NCBI RefSeq assembly: GCF_036010665.1
Contig: NZ_CP108581.1
Span: 2,271,001-2,335,000, forward strand
DNA length: 64,000 bases
DNA from: Microbispora sp. NBC_01189
GTDB lineage: Bacteria > Actinomycetota > Actinomycetes > Streptosporangiales > Streptosporangiaceae
Direction: 5' to 3'
Translations under genes and position numbers: made by a program
Shown: in pieces, positions 44,059 to 53,690 of the stretch
Layout: each line of letters starts with the position of its first letter
Numbering within the stretch: the first letter of the stretch is position 1
The notes under the pieces: generated by a model
Databases searched by the model: none
The model's input: only the letters and a program-made list of their open reading frames with translations
Told to the model about the DNA's origin: nothing

Positions 44059-44865
44059 GTGAGCTCTGTAATCACGCTTCTGACCGACTACGGGCTGGAG
44101 GACGGCTTCGTCGCCGCGTGCCACGGCGTGATCGCGGGCATCGCACCGCAGGCTCGGATCATCGACGTGGGCCATCTCGTTCCCGCCGGGGACGTGCGGC
44201 GCGGCGCGGCCATCCTGGCGCAGACCCTGCCCTATCTCCCGGCCGGCGTCCACCTCGCCGTCGTCGATCCCGCCGTCGGCGGCAACCGCCGCCCGGTCGC
44301 GGTCGACGCCGGCGGACGGGTGTTCGTCGGCCCCGACAACGGCGTCCTGTCGTGGGCCGTCCGGGCCGCGGGCGGCGCCGACGCGGCCTACGAGATCACC
44401 AACAGGGAGCTGTTCCTGGCCAACGTCTCGCCGACCTTCCAGGGACGCGACCTGTACGCCCCGGTGGCCGCGCACCTGTGCGCCGGCCGGGCGGTGGCCG
44501 ACGTGGGGCCGCCGATGCCGGTGGACCGCCTGGTGACCCTGCCCGCGCCGACCTGCCGCCTGCGGGACGGCGCGGCGGAGGGCGAGGTGCTGTCGGTGGA
44601 CCGGCACGGCAACGTCCAGTTCTCGATCACCGCGACCGACCTGGCCGAGATCGGCGTACGGCTCGGCGACACCCTGGCCGTTTGGCTGGGGCGCCGCCAG
44701 GTCGCGGTGCCGTACCGGGAGACCTTCACCGCCGTGCCGCCCGGCGACCTCGTGGCGTTCGCCGACTCCGCCGGCCTGGTCGCGATGGCGATCAACGCCG
44801 GGGACGCCGCCGACCGCCTGGGCCTGCCCCCGGGCGCGCACGTACGGCTGTCGCCCGGGCGCTGA
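44059..44865 (+). CDS. SAM hydrolase / SAM hydroxide adenosyltransferase family (DUF62)
   Basis: A 268-aa protein of the fluorinase/DUF62 fold. ITLLTDYGLEDGFVAACHGV carries the SAM-ribose-binding Asp, and DVGHLVPAGDVRRGA, VVDPAVGGNRRPV and FVGPDNGVLS are family blocks. Such enzymes split S-adenosylmethionine to adenosine and methionine using water; true halogenases are rare variants and nothing here marks one. GTG 44059 follows a -10 TAGTGT (44045-44050) by 8 bases, suggesting leaderless mRNA. It is convergent with the peptide ABC operon. Confidence 0.9.
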   Translation: MSSVITLLTDYGLEDGFVAACHGVIAGIAPQARIIDVGHLVPAGDVRRGAAILAQTLPYLPAGVHLAVVDPAVGGNRRPVAVDAGGRVFVGPDNGVLSWAVRAAGGADAAYEITNRELFLANVSPTFQGRDLYAPVAAHLCAGRAVADVGPPMPVDRLVTLPAPTCRLRDGAAEGEVLSVDRHGNVQFSITATDLAEIGVRLGDTLAVWLGRRQVAVPYRETFTAVPPGDLVAFADSAGLVAMAINAGDAADRLGLPPGAHVRLSPGR

Positions 44866-44882
44866 CCCGGCGGCGGGGGCTC

Positions 44883-45899
44883 CTACTCGGCGTTCACCAC
44901 GTCGCGGACCTCCGCGAAGTGGCAGGCGCTGGGATGCGCGCTGCCCGGGCGGACCTCCAGCGCGGGCTCCTGCTCCGCGCAGATGTCCTGCGCCTTCCAG
45001 CAGCGGGTGCGGAAGTGGCAGCCCGACGGCGGGTTGGCCGGCGAGGGCGGGTCGCCCTGCAGGATGATCCGCTGGCGGGTCTCCCGGCCCTCCGGGTCGG
45101 GCACCGGAACCGCCGACAACAGGGCCTGCGTGTACGGATGCGTCGGGTTGTCGTAGATCGCGGTGTCGTTCCCGAGCTCGACGATCTTGCCGAGGTACAT
45201 CACCGCGATCCGGTCGGAGATGTGGCGGACCACCGACAGGTCGTGCGCGATGAAGATGTAGGCGAGGTTGAACTCGTTCTGCAGCCGCTCCAGCAGGTTC
45301 ATCACCTGGGCCTGGATCGACACGTCGAGCGCGGAGACCGGCTCGTCGCAGATGATGATCTCCGGCTGGAGCGCCAGGCCGCGGGCGATGCCGATGCGCT
45401 GACGCTGGCCGCCGGAGAACTGGTGCGGGTAGCGGTTGATGTGGTCGGGGTTGAGGCCCACGACCTCCAGCAGCTCCTGCACCCGCTGCCGCCGGCCGCC
45501 CTTCGGGGCGACGTCCGAGTGGATCTCGAACGGTTCACCGACGATGTCGCCGACCGTCATCCGGGGGTTCAGCGACGTGTACGGGTCCTGCATCACCATC
45601 TGGATGTTGCGGCGCATCCGCTTGAGCTCGGCGCCCCTGGCGGTGGCGATGTCCCTGCCGTTGATCCGCACCGAGCCCGACGTGGGCCGCTCCAGCGCCA
45701 TCAGCAGCTTGGCCAGCGTGGACTTGCCGCAGCCCGACTCGCCCACGACTCCGAGCGTCTCGCCCCTGCGCAGGTCGAAGGAGACGCCGTCCACCGCCTT
45801 GATGGCGCCGACCTGCCGCTTGAAGACGACGCCGTAGTTCAGCGGGAAGTGCTTCACCAGGTCGCGGACCTCGAGGATGGACTCAGTTGGAGCCGTCAT
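44883..45899 (-). CDS. Oligopeptide ABC transporter ATPase (DppF/OppF type)
   Basis: About 338 aa from ATG 45899 (ATG 45908 is also in frame). Walker A is GESGCGKST, the signature is [17 protein letters not shown], and Walker B is [12 protein letters not shown]. The C-terminal oligo_HPY domain has the cysteine cluster [14 protein letters not shown], a 4Fe-4S-like motif common in Opp ATPases. It powers peptide uptake with its partner OppD-type ATPase. It overlaps the 3' end of the upstream ATPase gene by 17 bp and ends the five-gene operon. Confidence 0.95.
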   Translation of the reverse strand: MTAPTESILEVRDLVKHFPLNYGVVFKRQVGAIKAVDGVSFDLRRGETLGVVGESGCGKSTLAKLLMALERPTSGSVRINGRDIATARGAELKRMRRNIQMVMQDPYTSLNPRMTVGDIVGEPFEIHSDVAPKGGRRQRVQELLEVVGLNPDHINRYPHQFSGGQRQRIGIARGLALQPEIIICDEPVSALDVSIQAQVMNLLERLQNEFNLAYIFIAHDLSVVRHISDRIAVMYLGKIVELGNDTAIYDNPTHPYTQALLSAVPVPDPEGRETRQRIILQGDPPSPANPPSGCHFRTRCWKAQDICAEQEPALEVRPGSAHPSACHFAEVRDVVNAE

Positions 45900-46923
45900 C
45901 GAGAACATCCCTCCAGTAGTGGCAGGCGCTGCCGCGGGTGTCGCCGACCGTGTACAGCGGTGGGGCGTCGGTCACGCAGTTCTCCTTGCGGTACGGGCAC
46001 CGCGGGTGGAAGGCGCAGCCGGTGGGCATGTCGAGCAGGTTCGGCGGCATGCCCTTGATGGCGTACAACTCCTGGCCCTTGAGGTCGACCCGGGGGATCG
46101 ACTCCAGCAGGCCCTTGGTGTAGGGGTGGGCGGGAGCGCGGTACCCGTCGAAGACCGAGGCGTTCTCGACGATGCGCCCGCCGTACATGACCGCGATCTT
46201 GTCGGCCACGTCGGCGACGACGCCGAGGTCATGGGTGATCAGGATCAGGCCCATGTCGCTTTCCTGCTGCAACTCGGCCAGCAGTCCCATGATCTGCGCC
46301 TGCACGGTCACGTCCAGGGCGGTGGTGGGCTCGTCGGCGATCAGGATCTCCGGGTCGAGCGCGATCGCCATCGCGATCATGATGCGCTGCCGCATGCCGC
46401 CGGAGAACTGGTGCGGGAAGTCGTCGACCCTGGACCTGGCGCCCGGGATCCTGACCCGGTCCATGAGCTCCACGGCCTTCCGGCGGGCGTCCCGCTTGGA
46501 CATGCCCTGGTGGACGCGGAACATCTCCCCGATCTGCCAGCCCACGGTGAACACCGGGTTGAGCGCGGACAGCGCGTCCTGGAAGATCATCGCGATCCGC
46601 CGCCCGCGGATCTGGCCGCGGGCGTTGTCCGGCATCGTGAGCAGGTCGGTGCCGTGGAACCGGACCTCCCCCTTGGGGATGCGCGCCGGCGGCATGTCGA
46701 GGATGCCCATGATCGCCTGCGCGGTGACCGACTTGCCGGAGCCCGACTCCCCGAGCACCGCGAGAGTCTCGCCGGCGTCGACCGAGTAGGAGACGCCGTT
46801 CACGGCCCGTACGACGCCCTGGCGGGTCTGGAACTCGACGTGCAGATTGTCCACGGCGAGCAGGGGTTCGTCGCCCGCGCGCTCCGCCGGGAGCAGATGC
46901 GTGTCGACAGATGGGTTCTTCAC
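45883..46923 (-). CDS. Oligopeptide ABC transporter ATPase (DppD/OppD type)
   Basis: A 346-aa ATPase with Walker [10 protein letters not shown], the signature [17 protein letters not shown], Walker [13 protein letters not shown] and the switch histidine in ITHDLGVV. The C-terminal oligo_HPY region has [14 protein letters not shown]. It forms the nucleotide-binding pair with the following gene. Its start lies 12 bp after the stop of the OppC-type permease. Confidence 0.95.
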   Translation of the reverse strand: MKNPSVDTHLLPAERAGDEPLLAVDNLHVEFQTRQGVVRAVNGVSYSVDAGETLAVLGESGSGKSVTAQAIMGILDMPPARIPKGEVRFHGTDLLTMPDNARGQIRGRRIAMIFQDALSALNPVFTVGWQIGEMFRVHQGMSKRDARRKAVELMDRVRIPGARSRVDDFPHQFSGGMRQRIMIAMAIALDPEILIADEPTTALDVTVQAQIMGLLAELQQESDMGLILITHDLGVVADVADKIAVMYGGRIVENASVFDGYRAPAHPYTKGLLESIPRVDLKGQELYAIKGMPPNLLDMPTGCAFHPRCPYRKENCVTDAPPLYTVGDTRGSACHYWRDVLDDGSN

Positions 46924-46935
46924 TTGCCGCCCCTC

Positions 46936-47859
46936 TTATCGAAGCTTCGGGTCGAGCGCGTCGCGGACGGCGTCGCCGAGCATGACGAACGCCAGCACGG
47001 TGATGCTCAGGAAGATCGCGGGGAAGATGAGCGGTTCCGGCGCCTCCAGGAACCGGCGCCGGGCGTCTCCGATCATCAGGCCCCACGAGATCGTCGGCGG
47101 CTGGACGCCCACCCCCAGGAAGGACAGGCCGGCCTCGGCGGCGATGAACACGCCGAGGTTGAGGGTGGCCGTCACGATCACCGGGGCGATCGCGTTGGGC
47201 ATGATGTGCCGCAGCATGATGCGCCCCGGCCCCGCTCCCAGCGCCCGGGCCGCGGTGACGTAGTCCTGGTTCTTCGCCGAGATGACCGCGGCCCGCATGA
47301 TGCGCAGAAGCAGCGGCCAGGCCAGCACTGAGAGCGAGAGGACCACGGTGAAGGCTCCGGCGTTCTCCCGGCCGATGGCCGACAGGAACAGCAGCGCGCC
47401 GAGCACCGAGGGGATCGCGAAGAAGATCTCCGCGAGCCGCGACAGCAGCACGTCGACCCAGCGGCTGTAGTAGCCCGCCAGCAGTCCGAGCCCGCCCCCG
47501 ACGACGGCGCTGATCAGCGAGGTGGCGATGCCGACGATGACCGAGACCCGGGCGCCGTAGATGACGCGGGAGTAGGTGTCGCAGCCGAGGTTGTCGGTGC
47601 CGAACCAGTGCTTGGAGGTGATGCCGTCCCGCGCGTTGCTCAGGTCGCACGTGGAGGGGTCGTAGGCGTTGACGGAGGAGAACAACGACGGGAAGGCCGC
47701 CATCAGGAGCAGGATCAACACGAGGATCGACCCCAGGATGAAGACCTTGTTCCGGCGGAGGTCGTACCAGGCGTCCGACCACAGGCTGGCCGGCCTGCGC
47801 GCCTTCTCCGGCTTGGCGTCCTTGTCCTTGGCCGATTCGGCCACAGTCGCGTTACTCAT
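46936..47859 (-). CDS. Oligopeptide ABC transporter permease (DppC/OppC type)
   Basis: A 307-aa permease with a basic N-terminal region, one span near 35-57 (VFILGSILVLILLLMAAFPS) and five more after an extracytoplasmic loop. The EAA loop is AARALGAGPGRIMLRHIMPN. GLSFLGVGVQPPTISWG is a hallmark of the DppC group. Its start overlaps the OppB-type permease stop by 8 bp, so they are translationally coupled. Confidence 0.94.
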   Translation of the reverse strand: MSNATVAESAKDKDAKPEKARRPASLWSDAWYDLRRNKVFILGSILVLILLLMAAFPSLFSSVNAYDPSTCDLSNARDGITSKHWFGTDNLGCDTYSRVIYGARVSVIVGIATSLISAVVGGGLGLLAGYYSRWVDVLLSRLAEIFFAIPSVLGALLFLSAIGRENAGAFTVVLSLSVLAWPLLLRIMRAAVISAKNQDYVTAARALGAGPGRIMLRHIMPNAIAPVIVTATLNLGVFIAAEAGLSFLGVGVQPPTISWGLMIGDARRRFLEAPEPLIFPAIFLSITVLAFVMLGDAVRDALDPKLR

Positions 47860-48793
47860 AGCGGATCCGGGGGTCGAGGACGGCGTACAGCAGGTCGACG
47901 ATCAGGTTGGCCAGGATGTAGACCAGGACCAGCACCGTCACGATACCGACCACCACCGCGTTCTCGCGCAGGTATACGGACTGGAAGAGCTGCTGGCCGA
48001 TGCCGGGCAGATTGAAGATGGTCTCGGTGATGATCGCGCCGCCCATCAGCGTGCCCAGGTCGGCGCCCAGATAGGTGATCAGCGGGATGAGCGAGTTGCG
48101 CAGCGCGTGCCGGCCGAGCACCCTCCGGCGGGACATGCCCTTGGCCACGGCGGTGCGGATGTAGTCGGCGCGGAGCGTCTCCATCAGGCTCGTCCGGGTG
48201 AGCCGGGTGAGGTAGGCGATCGAGAGGCCGGCCAGCACCAGGCCGGGCACGAGGTAGCTCCGCATGCCGTTCTGGATCCCGGCGACGGGGAAGAAGTCGA
48301 TGCCGGTGTTCTGCTTCAGCTTCACGCCGAGCACGAGCTGCAGGACGAACCCGCTCACCAGCGTCGGGATCGAGACCAGCAGCAGGGTGACCGCGAGCAC
48401 GGCCTGGTCCTGCCACCTGCCCCGGCGGAGCGCCGCCCACAGGCCCAGCCCCACGCCGATGACCGCCTCGAACACGAGGGCGGTGACCGAGAGCTGGAAG
48501 GTCACCTGGAACTTGCCCTGGAACAGCGAGGACACCGGCACCCCGCGGAAGGTGGTGCCGAAATCACCGGACACGATGTCGCGGAGGTAGTACCAGTACT
48601 GGACGAGCAGCGGATCGTTCAGGTGGAACTGCTCCCGCATGCGCGACACGAGCTGGGGGTCGAGACGCCGGTCCCCGCCCAGGGCCGCGATGGGATCACC
48701 CGGCAGCGCGTAGACGGTGGCGAAGAGCAGGAACGTGGTACCCACCAGTACAGGGATCGCCTGCAGTAGGCGTCTGATCACGTAGCGACCCAT
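47852..48793 (-). CDS. Oligopeptide ABC transporter permease (DppB/OppB type)
   Basis: A 313-aa permease with the classic start MGRYVIRRLLQAIPVLVGTT, six spans and the EAA loop AVAKGMSRRRVLGRHALRNS. It forms the channel with the OppC-type subunit. A strong hairpin separates it from the binding-protein gene upstream, which probably lowers its expression relative to that lipoprotein. Confidence 0.95.
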   Translation of the reverse strand: MGRYVIRRLLQAIPVLVGTTFLLFATVYALPGDPIAALGGDRRLDPQLVSRMREQFHLNDPLLVQYWYYLRDIVSGDFGTTFRGVPVSSLFQGKFQVTFQLSVTALVFEAVIGVGLGLWAALRRGRWQDQAVLAVTLLLVSIPTLVSGFVLQLVLGVKLKQNTGIDFFPVAGIQNGMRSYLVPGLVLAGLSIAYLTRLTRTSLMETLRADYIRTAVAKGMSRRRVLGRHALRNSLIPLITYLGADLGTLMGGAIITETIFNLPGIGQQLFQSVYLRENAVVVGIVTVLVLVYILANLIVDLLYAVLDPRIRYE

Positions 48794-48812
48794 GAGGTCT
48801 CCCGGTCATGAA

Positions 48813-48849
48813 CAGGGGCAGCCCATTCTGTCGTCATGGGCTGCCCCTG
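48813..48849 (-). terminator. 14-bp hairpin between binding-protein and permease genes
   Basis: CAGGGGCAGCCCAT (48813-48826) pairs perfectly with ATGGGCTGCCCCTG (48836-48849) around a 9-base loop. It lies in the 112-bp gap after the solute-binding gene. It is likely an attenuator or mRNA 3'-end stabiliser, giving more binding protein than permease, a common arrangement in such operons. Confidence 0.7.
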
Positions 48850-48905
48850 AGGATGGTCGACTACCGGGGGGCAGATCAAGGACCACCCCCCGAATAGCTT
48901 GTCGG

Positions 48906-50567
48906 TCAGGCCCGCTCGACGTGGAAGACGTCGATGCGCTCGAACGGGTCGATCTTGACGTTCTTCACGTTCGCGGAGAACGCGCCGTTCGTGGTGTAGA
49001 AGTAGATCGGCACGTAGGCCATCTCCTTCAGCGCCAGGTCGTCGGCCTGCTGGTAGAACTGCACGCCCTCGTCGAGGGACGCGGCGGAGTCGCCCTTGTT
49101 GAGCAGCTCGTCGAACTCCTTGTTGGAGTACTGGACGTAGTTGGAGCTGCCGCCGGTCCCGAAGATCGGGCGGAGGTAGTTCTCCGGCGACGGGTAGTCC
49201 ATGATCCACGCCATCCGGAAGGCGCCCTTGACCTTGCCGTCACCGAGGTCGTTGAGGATGTCGGCGAACTTCTCGTACGGCTTGACGTTGACCTCGACCT
49301 GGAGGTTGGTGCGGATGTTGTTGGCCACCGCCTCCATCCACTCCTTGTGGGCGCCGTCGGCGTTGTAGCTCAGGTCGATGGACTTGACGCCCTTGCCGCC
49401 GTTGGACTCCCAGAGCGACTTGGCCTTCGCGGGGTCGAAGGTGCACGCCTCGCCGCAGGCGCCCTTGCGGTAACCGGCGACGACCGGGCTGATGTTGTCG
49501 TCGGCCGGGACGCGGGTGCCGGAGAAGACCTTGTCGGTGATGGTCGCCCGGTCGATCGACATCGAGATCGCGGTGCGCAGTTCGCGGCTCTTGGCGTACG
49601 TGTCACCGCTCTTGATGTTGAACCCGAGCCAGCCGATGCCGGAGGACGGCTGCTCGATGTAGCGGTCGCCGAACTCGGCCTTGGCGCCGCCGATCTGCTC
49701 CGGCGGCAGCTGGTCCATGATGTCCAGGTTGCCGGCCCGCAGGTCGTTGTACGCGGTGTTCAGGTCCGTGTAGATCTTGTACTGGAGCGCGTCGACCTTG
49801 GCCTTGCCCTCCTTGAAGCCGTCGAAGCGGGCCATCTCGACCGTCTGGTCGGTGCCGCGCTTGTACGGCTTGCTCATCTTGAAGGGGCCGTCACCGATCG
49901 GGTTCGAGCCGTAGTCGGCCTTCATCTTGCCCTCGGACTCGAAGGCGGCCTTCGGCAGCGGGTAGAAGGCGGTGTAGCCCAGCATCGTCGGGAAGCCCGA
50001 GTAGGGGTGCGTGAGCTCGACCGAGATGGTCTTGTCGTCGACCGCCTTGAGTCCCGACAGCGTCGTCGCGGTGGGCTCCGGGGCCTTCTTCGGGCCCTCT
50101 TCGCCGTCCGGGTCCTGCGGGTTCATGGCGTCGTAGCCCTTGAACACCGAGAAGAAGTAGTTGGACTGCTGCTGGTTCGGCCCGAAGGCCGTGTAGTTCC
50201 AGGAGTCCACGAAGTTCTGGGCGGTGACCGGCGTGCCGTCGTGCCAGGTGTAGCCGTCCTTGAGTTTGATCGTCCAGGTGGTCTGGTCGGTCGAGTCGAT
50301 GGACTCGGCGATCCGGTTGACCGGCTTCTTCTGGTCGTCGTAGTCGACGAGGCCGATGAAGAGCGCGTTCAGCACCTCGGCGCCGCTGGTCTCACCGGTG
50401 TTGCCGGGGATCAGGTCGTTCTGCGGCTCGGCGATCTCGATGCGGACCGGCTGCGCGGCGGAGCCGGAGCCGGAGTTGTCGGACCCTCCACCACCGCCAC
50501 AGGCGGCCACGGCGAGCGCCAGCAGCGCTGCTCCGGCGGTAATCTTTACGCCCCTAGTCACACGCAT
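48906..50567 (-). CDS. Oligopeptide ABC transporter substrate-binding lipoprotein
   Basis: A 553-aa SBP_bac_5 protein. The signal peptide ends in a lipobox LAVAAC with the lipidated cysteine at residue 23, followed by a Gly/Ser/Asn tether. Family blocks include YTWHDGTPVTAQNFVDSWNY and YKRGTDQTVEMARFDGFKEG. It captures peptides outside the membrane and hands them to the OppBC channel. It is the first gene of the leftward operon and should be the most highly expressed. The specificity is unknown. Confidence 0.95.
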   Translation of the reverse strand: MRVTRGVKITAGAALLALAVAACGGGGGSDNSGSGSAAQPVRIEIAEPQNDLIPGNTGETSGAEVLNALFIGLVDYDDQKKPVNRIAESIDSTDQTTWTIKLKDGYTWHDGTPVTAQNFVDSWNYTAFGPNQQQSNYFFSVFKGYDAMNPQDPDGEEGPKKAPEPTATTLSGLKAVDDKTISVELTHPYSGFPTMLGYTAFYPLPKAAFESEGKMKADYGSNPIGDGPFKMSKPYKRGTDQTVEMARFDGFKEGKAKVDALQYKIYTDLNTAYNDLRAGNLDIMDQLPPEQIGGAKAEFGDRYIEQPSSGIGWLGFNIKSGDTYAKSRELRTAISMSIDRATITDKVFSGTRVPADDNISPVVAGYRKGACGEACTFDPAKAKSLWESNGGKGVKSIDLSYNADGAHKEWMEAVANNIRTNLQVEVNVKPYEKFADILNDLGDGKVKGAFRMAWIMDYPSPENYLRPIFGTGGSSNYVQYSNKEFDELLNKGDSAASLDEGVQFYQQADDLALKEMAYVPIYFYTTNGAFSANVKNVKIDPFERIDVFHVERA

Positions 50568-50960
50568 AGTGGATCTTGATCCTCCCTCTAGGATGGGCGT
50601 TCATGCTGGTGTGACCCCGGGTTTGCGGGCACCGTCAAACCAGCTGACGTCCTGCCAGTCGTCCGGAGCATCCCTTACCGCTCGCAGCAGAGGTATCTCT
50701 GGCGCGTTGCAGTTCGGTCACACGTGCGCGAGTCGGGCGTCACACACGCAGTCCCGCGAGCCAACCCTAAACGCCCAGCAGTGCACTAAAACCCCCTTTA
50801 GCGTACATTCACCGGCGGAGTGCGAGTCCTTGACCCGCGGTGTCGGCAACACTCCTTCCCCGGTCCCCCTGTCACGATGTCCTGGGCTACCTTTGACCAG
50901 TCGCAGCCACGTCCGGTGCGACAGCCGTCCCATCGACCTCCATCCAATAGAGTCACTGCC
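50568..50960. other. Divergent promoter region between the peptide operon and the TagGH-like genes
   Basis: There is no gene in 393 bp. It should carry the promoters of both divergent operons. Short repeats of a CACAC/GTGTG type lie around 50715-50750, and an AT-richer run (ACTAAAACCCCCTTTAGCG) lies near 50785-50805. No known operator is clear. Confidence 0.4.
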
Positions 50961-51866
50961 ATGAGCCAGCCGGAATCCGCGGTCGCGGAGGCCCAGGGTG
51001 GCGGCCGAGCCCCGGAGTCGCTGGCCGCGCTCGCCGAGCGTCACGGACTGCGACGCGCCATCGCACGCCCCAGCATGCCCGCCTACCTGCGCCAACTGTG
51101 GGACCGGCGGCACTTCATCCTCACGTACGCCACGTCGCGCAACGTGTCGAAGTACTCCGAGTCGATGCTCGGTCAGCTCTGGCAGGTGCTGACGCCTCTG
51201 CTCAACGCCGCGGTCTACTGGCTGATGTTCGGCGTGATCCTCGGGCAGAGCAAGAAGATCGAGAACTACCCCGCGTTCCTCATCACCGGGGTCATGGTGT
51301 TCACCTTCACCCAGCGCACGGTGATCAGCGGCGCCAAGTCGATCTCGTCGAACCTCTCCCTGATCCGGGCGCTGCACTTCCCGCGCGCCTCGCTCCCGCT
51401 CGCGTACACGATGCAGGAGCTGCAGCAGCTCGGCTACTCGATGGGCGTGCTGCTCCTGCTGGTGCTGGTCACGGGGGAGCCGATCACCTGGCTCTGGCTG
51501 CTGATCCCCGTCACGCTGGCGACGCAGACCGTGTTCAACATCGGCATGGGCCTGTTCATGGCCCGCGTCGGCGCGTTCATGCGGGACATGAACCAGCTCC
51601 TGCCGTTCATCACCCGCACCTGGCTGTACGCCTCGGGCGTCTTCTACGCGATCGACGACAGGACCCGGGACCTCCCCGACTTCCTCCGCTGGGCGCTGGA
51701 GTTCAACCCGGCGGCCGCCTACATCGAGTTCATGCGCGACCTGCTGATCTACCAGCGTTTCCCGGAGCGCTGGGCGTGGGTGACCTGCGTATTCTGGGCA
51801 GTGTTCGCGCTGATCGTCGGCTTCTGGTACTTCTGGCGGGCCGAGGAGAGGTACGGCCGTGGCTGA
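50961..51866 (+). CDS. ABC-2 polysaccharide/teichoic acid export permease (TagG-like)
   Basis: A 301-aa permease with a cytoplasmic N-terminus and six spans. LGQLWQVLTPLLNAAVYWLM and FGVILG are typical of the TagG/Wzm group, which exports cell-wall teichoic acids or polysaccharides with a TagH/Wzt ATPase. ATG 50961 is used; no better start is upstream. The ATPase gene overlaps its end by 8 bp. No glycosyltransferase genes are adjacent, so the exported polymer is unknown. Confidence 0.9.
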   Translation: MSQPESAVAEAQGGGRAPESLAALAERHGLRRAIARPSMPAYLRQLWDRRHFILTYATSRNVSKYSESMLGQLWQVLTPLLNAAVYWLMFGVILGQSKKIENYPAFLITGVMVFTFTQRTVISGAKSISSNLSLIRALHFPRASLPLAYTMQELQQLGYSMGVLLLLVLVTGEPITWLWLLIPVTLATQTVFNIGMGLFMARVGAFMRDMNQLLPFITRTWLYASGVFYAIDDRTRDLPDFLRWALEFNPAAAYIEFMRDLLIYQRFPERWAWVTCVFWAVFALIVGFWYFWRAEERYGRG

Positions 51867-52704
51867 GCTGACCGAGGAGCTGTCCCAGGTGGCGCCCCAA
51901 GACCCGAAGACGCAGACCCCCTCCGAGACCCGTGACCCCGAGTCGCACGACTCCGCGATCGGGACGCCGACCGTCATCGTCGACGACCTCCACATCGTCT
52001 ACAAGGTGTACGGCTCGGCCGGCGACGCCGAGAAGGGCAACGCGGCCAACGCGCTCATGCGCCTTCTGCGGCGCCAGGGACGGCCGCAGATGAAGGAGGT
52101 GCACGCCGTCAAGGGCGTGAGCTTCGTGGCCCACCACGGCGACGCCATCGGCATCATCGGCCGCAACGGCTCGGGCAAGTCAACCCTGCTGCGCGCGATC
52201 GCCGGTCTCCTGCCGCCGCACAAGGGCGCCGTCTACACCAACGGCCAGCCCTCCCTCCTCGGCGTCAACGCGGCCCTCATGAAGGAACTGACCGGCGAGC
52301 GCAACATCATCCTCGGCTGTTACGCGATGGGGATGAACCCCGCCGAGGTCCGCGAGAAGTACGACGAGATCGTGGACTTCTCCGGCATCGGGGAGTTCGT
52401 CCAGTTCCCCATGTCGACCTACTCGTCCGGCATGGGCGCCCGGCTGCGCTTCGCCATCTCGTCGGCCAAGACGCACGACGTGCTGCTGATCGACGAGGCG
52501 CTCGCGACCGGCGACCGTGATTTCAAGCGCAAGAGCCAGGACCGCATCAAGCAGATGCGCGAGTCCGCCGGCACCGTCTTCCTGGTCGCCCACAACCTCG
52601 ACGTGATCGAGGAGACGTGCAACCGCGTGATCTGGCTGCACAAGGGGAAGATCAGAATGCAGGGCGACCCCCAGGAAGTCCTGGAGGCGTACAACAAAGC
52701 CTGA
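51859..52704 (+). CDS. ABC polysaccharide/teichoic acid export ATPase (TagH-like)
   Basis: A 281-aa ATPase. Residues 1-35 form an acidic, Pro/Thr-rich head. Walker A is [14 protein letters not shown], the signature region is [14 protein letters not shown] and Walker B is [12 protein letters not shown], all of the TagH/Wzt type. There is no long C-terminal carbohydrate-binding domain, so substrate recognition may not use one. GTG 51859 overlaps the permease stop by 8 bp, showing coupling. Confidence 0.92.
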   Translation: MAELTEELSQVAPQDPKTQTPSETRDPESHDSAIGTPTVIVDDLHIVYKVYGSAGDAEKGNAANALMRLLRRQGRPQMKEVHAVKGVSFVAHHGDAIGIIGRNGSGKSTLLRAIAGLLPPHKGAVYTNGQPSLLGVNAALMKELTGERNIILGCYAMGMNPAEVREKYDEIVDFSGIGEFVQFPMSTYSSGMGARLRFAISSAKTHDVLLIDEALATGDRDFKRKSQDRIKQMRESAGTVFLVAHNLDVIEETCNRVIWLHKGKIRMQGDPQEVLEAYNKA

Positions 52705-52723
52705 GAGAAACGGAGAGGCGAAC

Positions 52724-53260
52724 GTGTCGACGCCGCCACCGATCCCGTACGACCACCTGCCCGAGGTGCCCGCGCTGACCGTCGAGAGCGACGACGTGCG
52801 GGACGGCGAGAGGCTCCCCGAGGCCCACGTGTTCGACGACTGGGGCATGGGCGGGCAGAACGTCTCCCCGCACCTGCGCTGGTCGGGCGCCCCCGAGGGC
52901 ACCCGGAGCTACGCCGTCACCTGCTTCGACCCGGACGCCCCCACGGGCAGCGGCTTCTGGCACTGGGTGCTGTTCGACATCCCGGCCTCCGTCACCGAGC
53001 TGCCGGCGGGCGCGGGCAACGGCCCCGACTTCAAGGGACTGCCCGAAGGCGCCAGGCACGCCCGCAACGACTTCAGCACGAAGGAGTACGGCGGCGCGGC
53101 CCCTCCGCCCGGACACCCGCACCGCTACCTCTTCGCCGTGCACGCGCTGAGCGTGGACTCCCTCGGCGTGGGCACCGACACGCCGCCCGCCGTGGTCGGC
53201 TTCAACGTCACGGCGAACACGCTCGCCCGCGGCTACATCGCACCGGTGTACGAAACCTGA
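52724..53260 (+). CDS. PEBP-like protein (YbhB/YbcL family)
   Basis: A 178-aa phosphatidylethanolamine-binding-protein fold member. [20 protein letters not shown] is the conserved ligand-site block, and [19 protein letters not shown] the second. The family is related to eukaryotic Raf kinase inhibitor; bacterial roles are mostly unknown. There is no signal peptide. GTG 52724 follows a GGAGAGGCG Shine-Dalgarno, 19 bp after the TagH-like stop, so it may be in the same operon. Confidence 0.92.
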   Translation: MSTPPPIPYDHLPEVPALTVESDDVRDGERLPEAHVFDDWGMGGQNVSPHLRWSGAPEGTRSYAVTCFDPDAPTGSGFWHWVLFDIPASVTELPAGAGNGPDFKGLPEGARHARNDFSTKEYGGAAPPPGHPHRYLFAVHALSVDSLGVGTDTPPAVVGFNVTANTLARGYIAPVYET

Positions 53261-53289
53261 TGCGGGAGGGCCCGGTGTTCCACTATGAT

Positions 53290-53305
53290 TCGAACGGAGA
53301 TTCGA
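53290..53305 (+). promoter_or_regulatory. LexA (SOS) box
   Basis: TCGAACggagATTCGA matches TCGAAC-N4-GTTCGA with one mismatch. It lies 17 bp before the start codon of the 56-aa gene, so that gene is probably induced by DNA damage. Confidence 0.7.
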
Positions 53306-53322
53306 CATAGCGGAGGGCCGGG

Positions 53323-53493
53323 ATGAGCGACCTCGCGTCGGCGATCGACAGTCTTGCCGCCGAAGATCCCGCTGAGCTGCCCGTCGGGCTGGTCGCCGAG
53401 CAGCTCCTCGACCTGCACTGGCAGATGGCCCGCCTGCAGGCCCAGATCGCCAGGCGCACCTACCTGCGCGTCTCCTCCGAGTCGCCCAACTAG
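53323..53493 (+). CDS. Mini-protein resembling the N-terminus of DUF222/13E12 proteins, SOS-controlled
   Basis: A 56-aa frame, MSDLASAIDSLAAEDPAELP, then an amphipathic helix (LVAEQLLDLHWQMARLQAQI) and a short RRTYLRVSS tail. The pattern resembles the first 50 residues of actinobacterial DUF222 proteins that carry a C-terminal HNH nuclease (13E12 family), but the rest of such a protein is missing. A LexA box lies upstream, a GGAGGG Shine-Dalgarno precedes ATG 53323, and a strong hairpin follows. It may be a truncated relic or a small regulator or partner. The DUF222 resemblance is from memory. Confidence 0.65.
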   Translation: MSDLASAIDSLAAEDPAELPVGLVAEQLLDLHWQMARLQAQIARRTYLRVSSESPN

Positions 53494-53620
53494 GCACGTC
53501 GCCGATCTTCGCCTCATGGATCCGCGGGACCGGGAGCCGTCGCTCGCGGCGTCGCCACGAGATCCCCCTCGGCGGCCACCTCGCCGGGACGGCAAACGGG
53601 CGGCACGTCGCCGGAGCGGC

Positions 53621-53655
53621 GAACGGCCGGCGCCCTCAGCGGGTGCCGGCCGTTC
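53621..53655. terminator. Bidirectional terminator hairpin
   Basis: GAACGGCCGGC (53621-53631) pairs perfectly with GCCGGCCGTTC (53645-53655), 13-base loop. It lies between the SOS mini-gene (plus) and the Ala-rich secreted protein gene (minus). Confidence 0.7.
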
Positions 53656-53690
53656 GTCGCGGCCGAGGCCGGAGTATTTCGATTTCCGGG

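Noticed and set aside
44059..44865. Fluorinase or chlorinase
   Set aside because: General DUF62 motifs only; the halogenase-specific loop cannot be recognised and SAM hydrolases are far more common.
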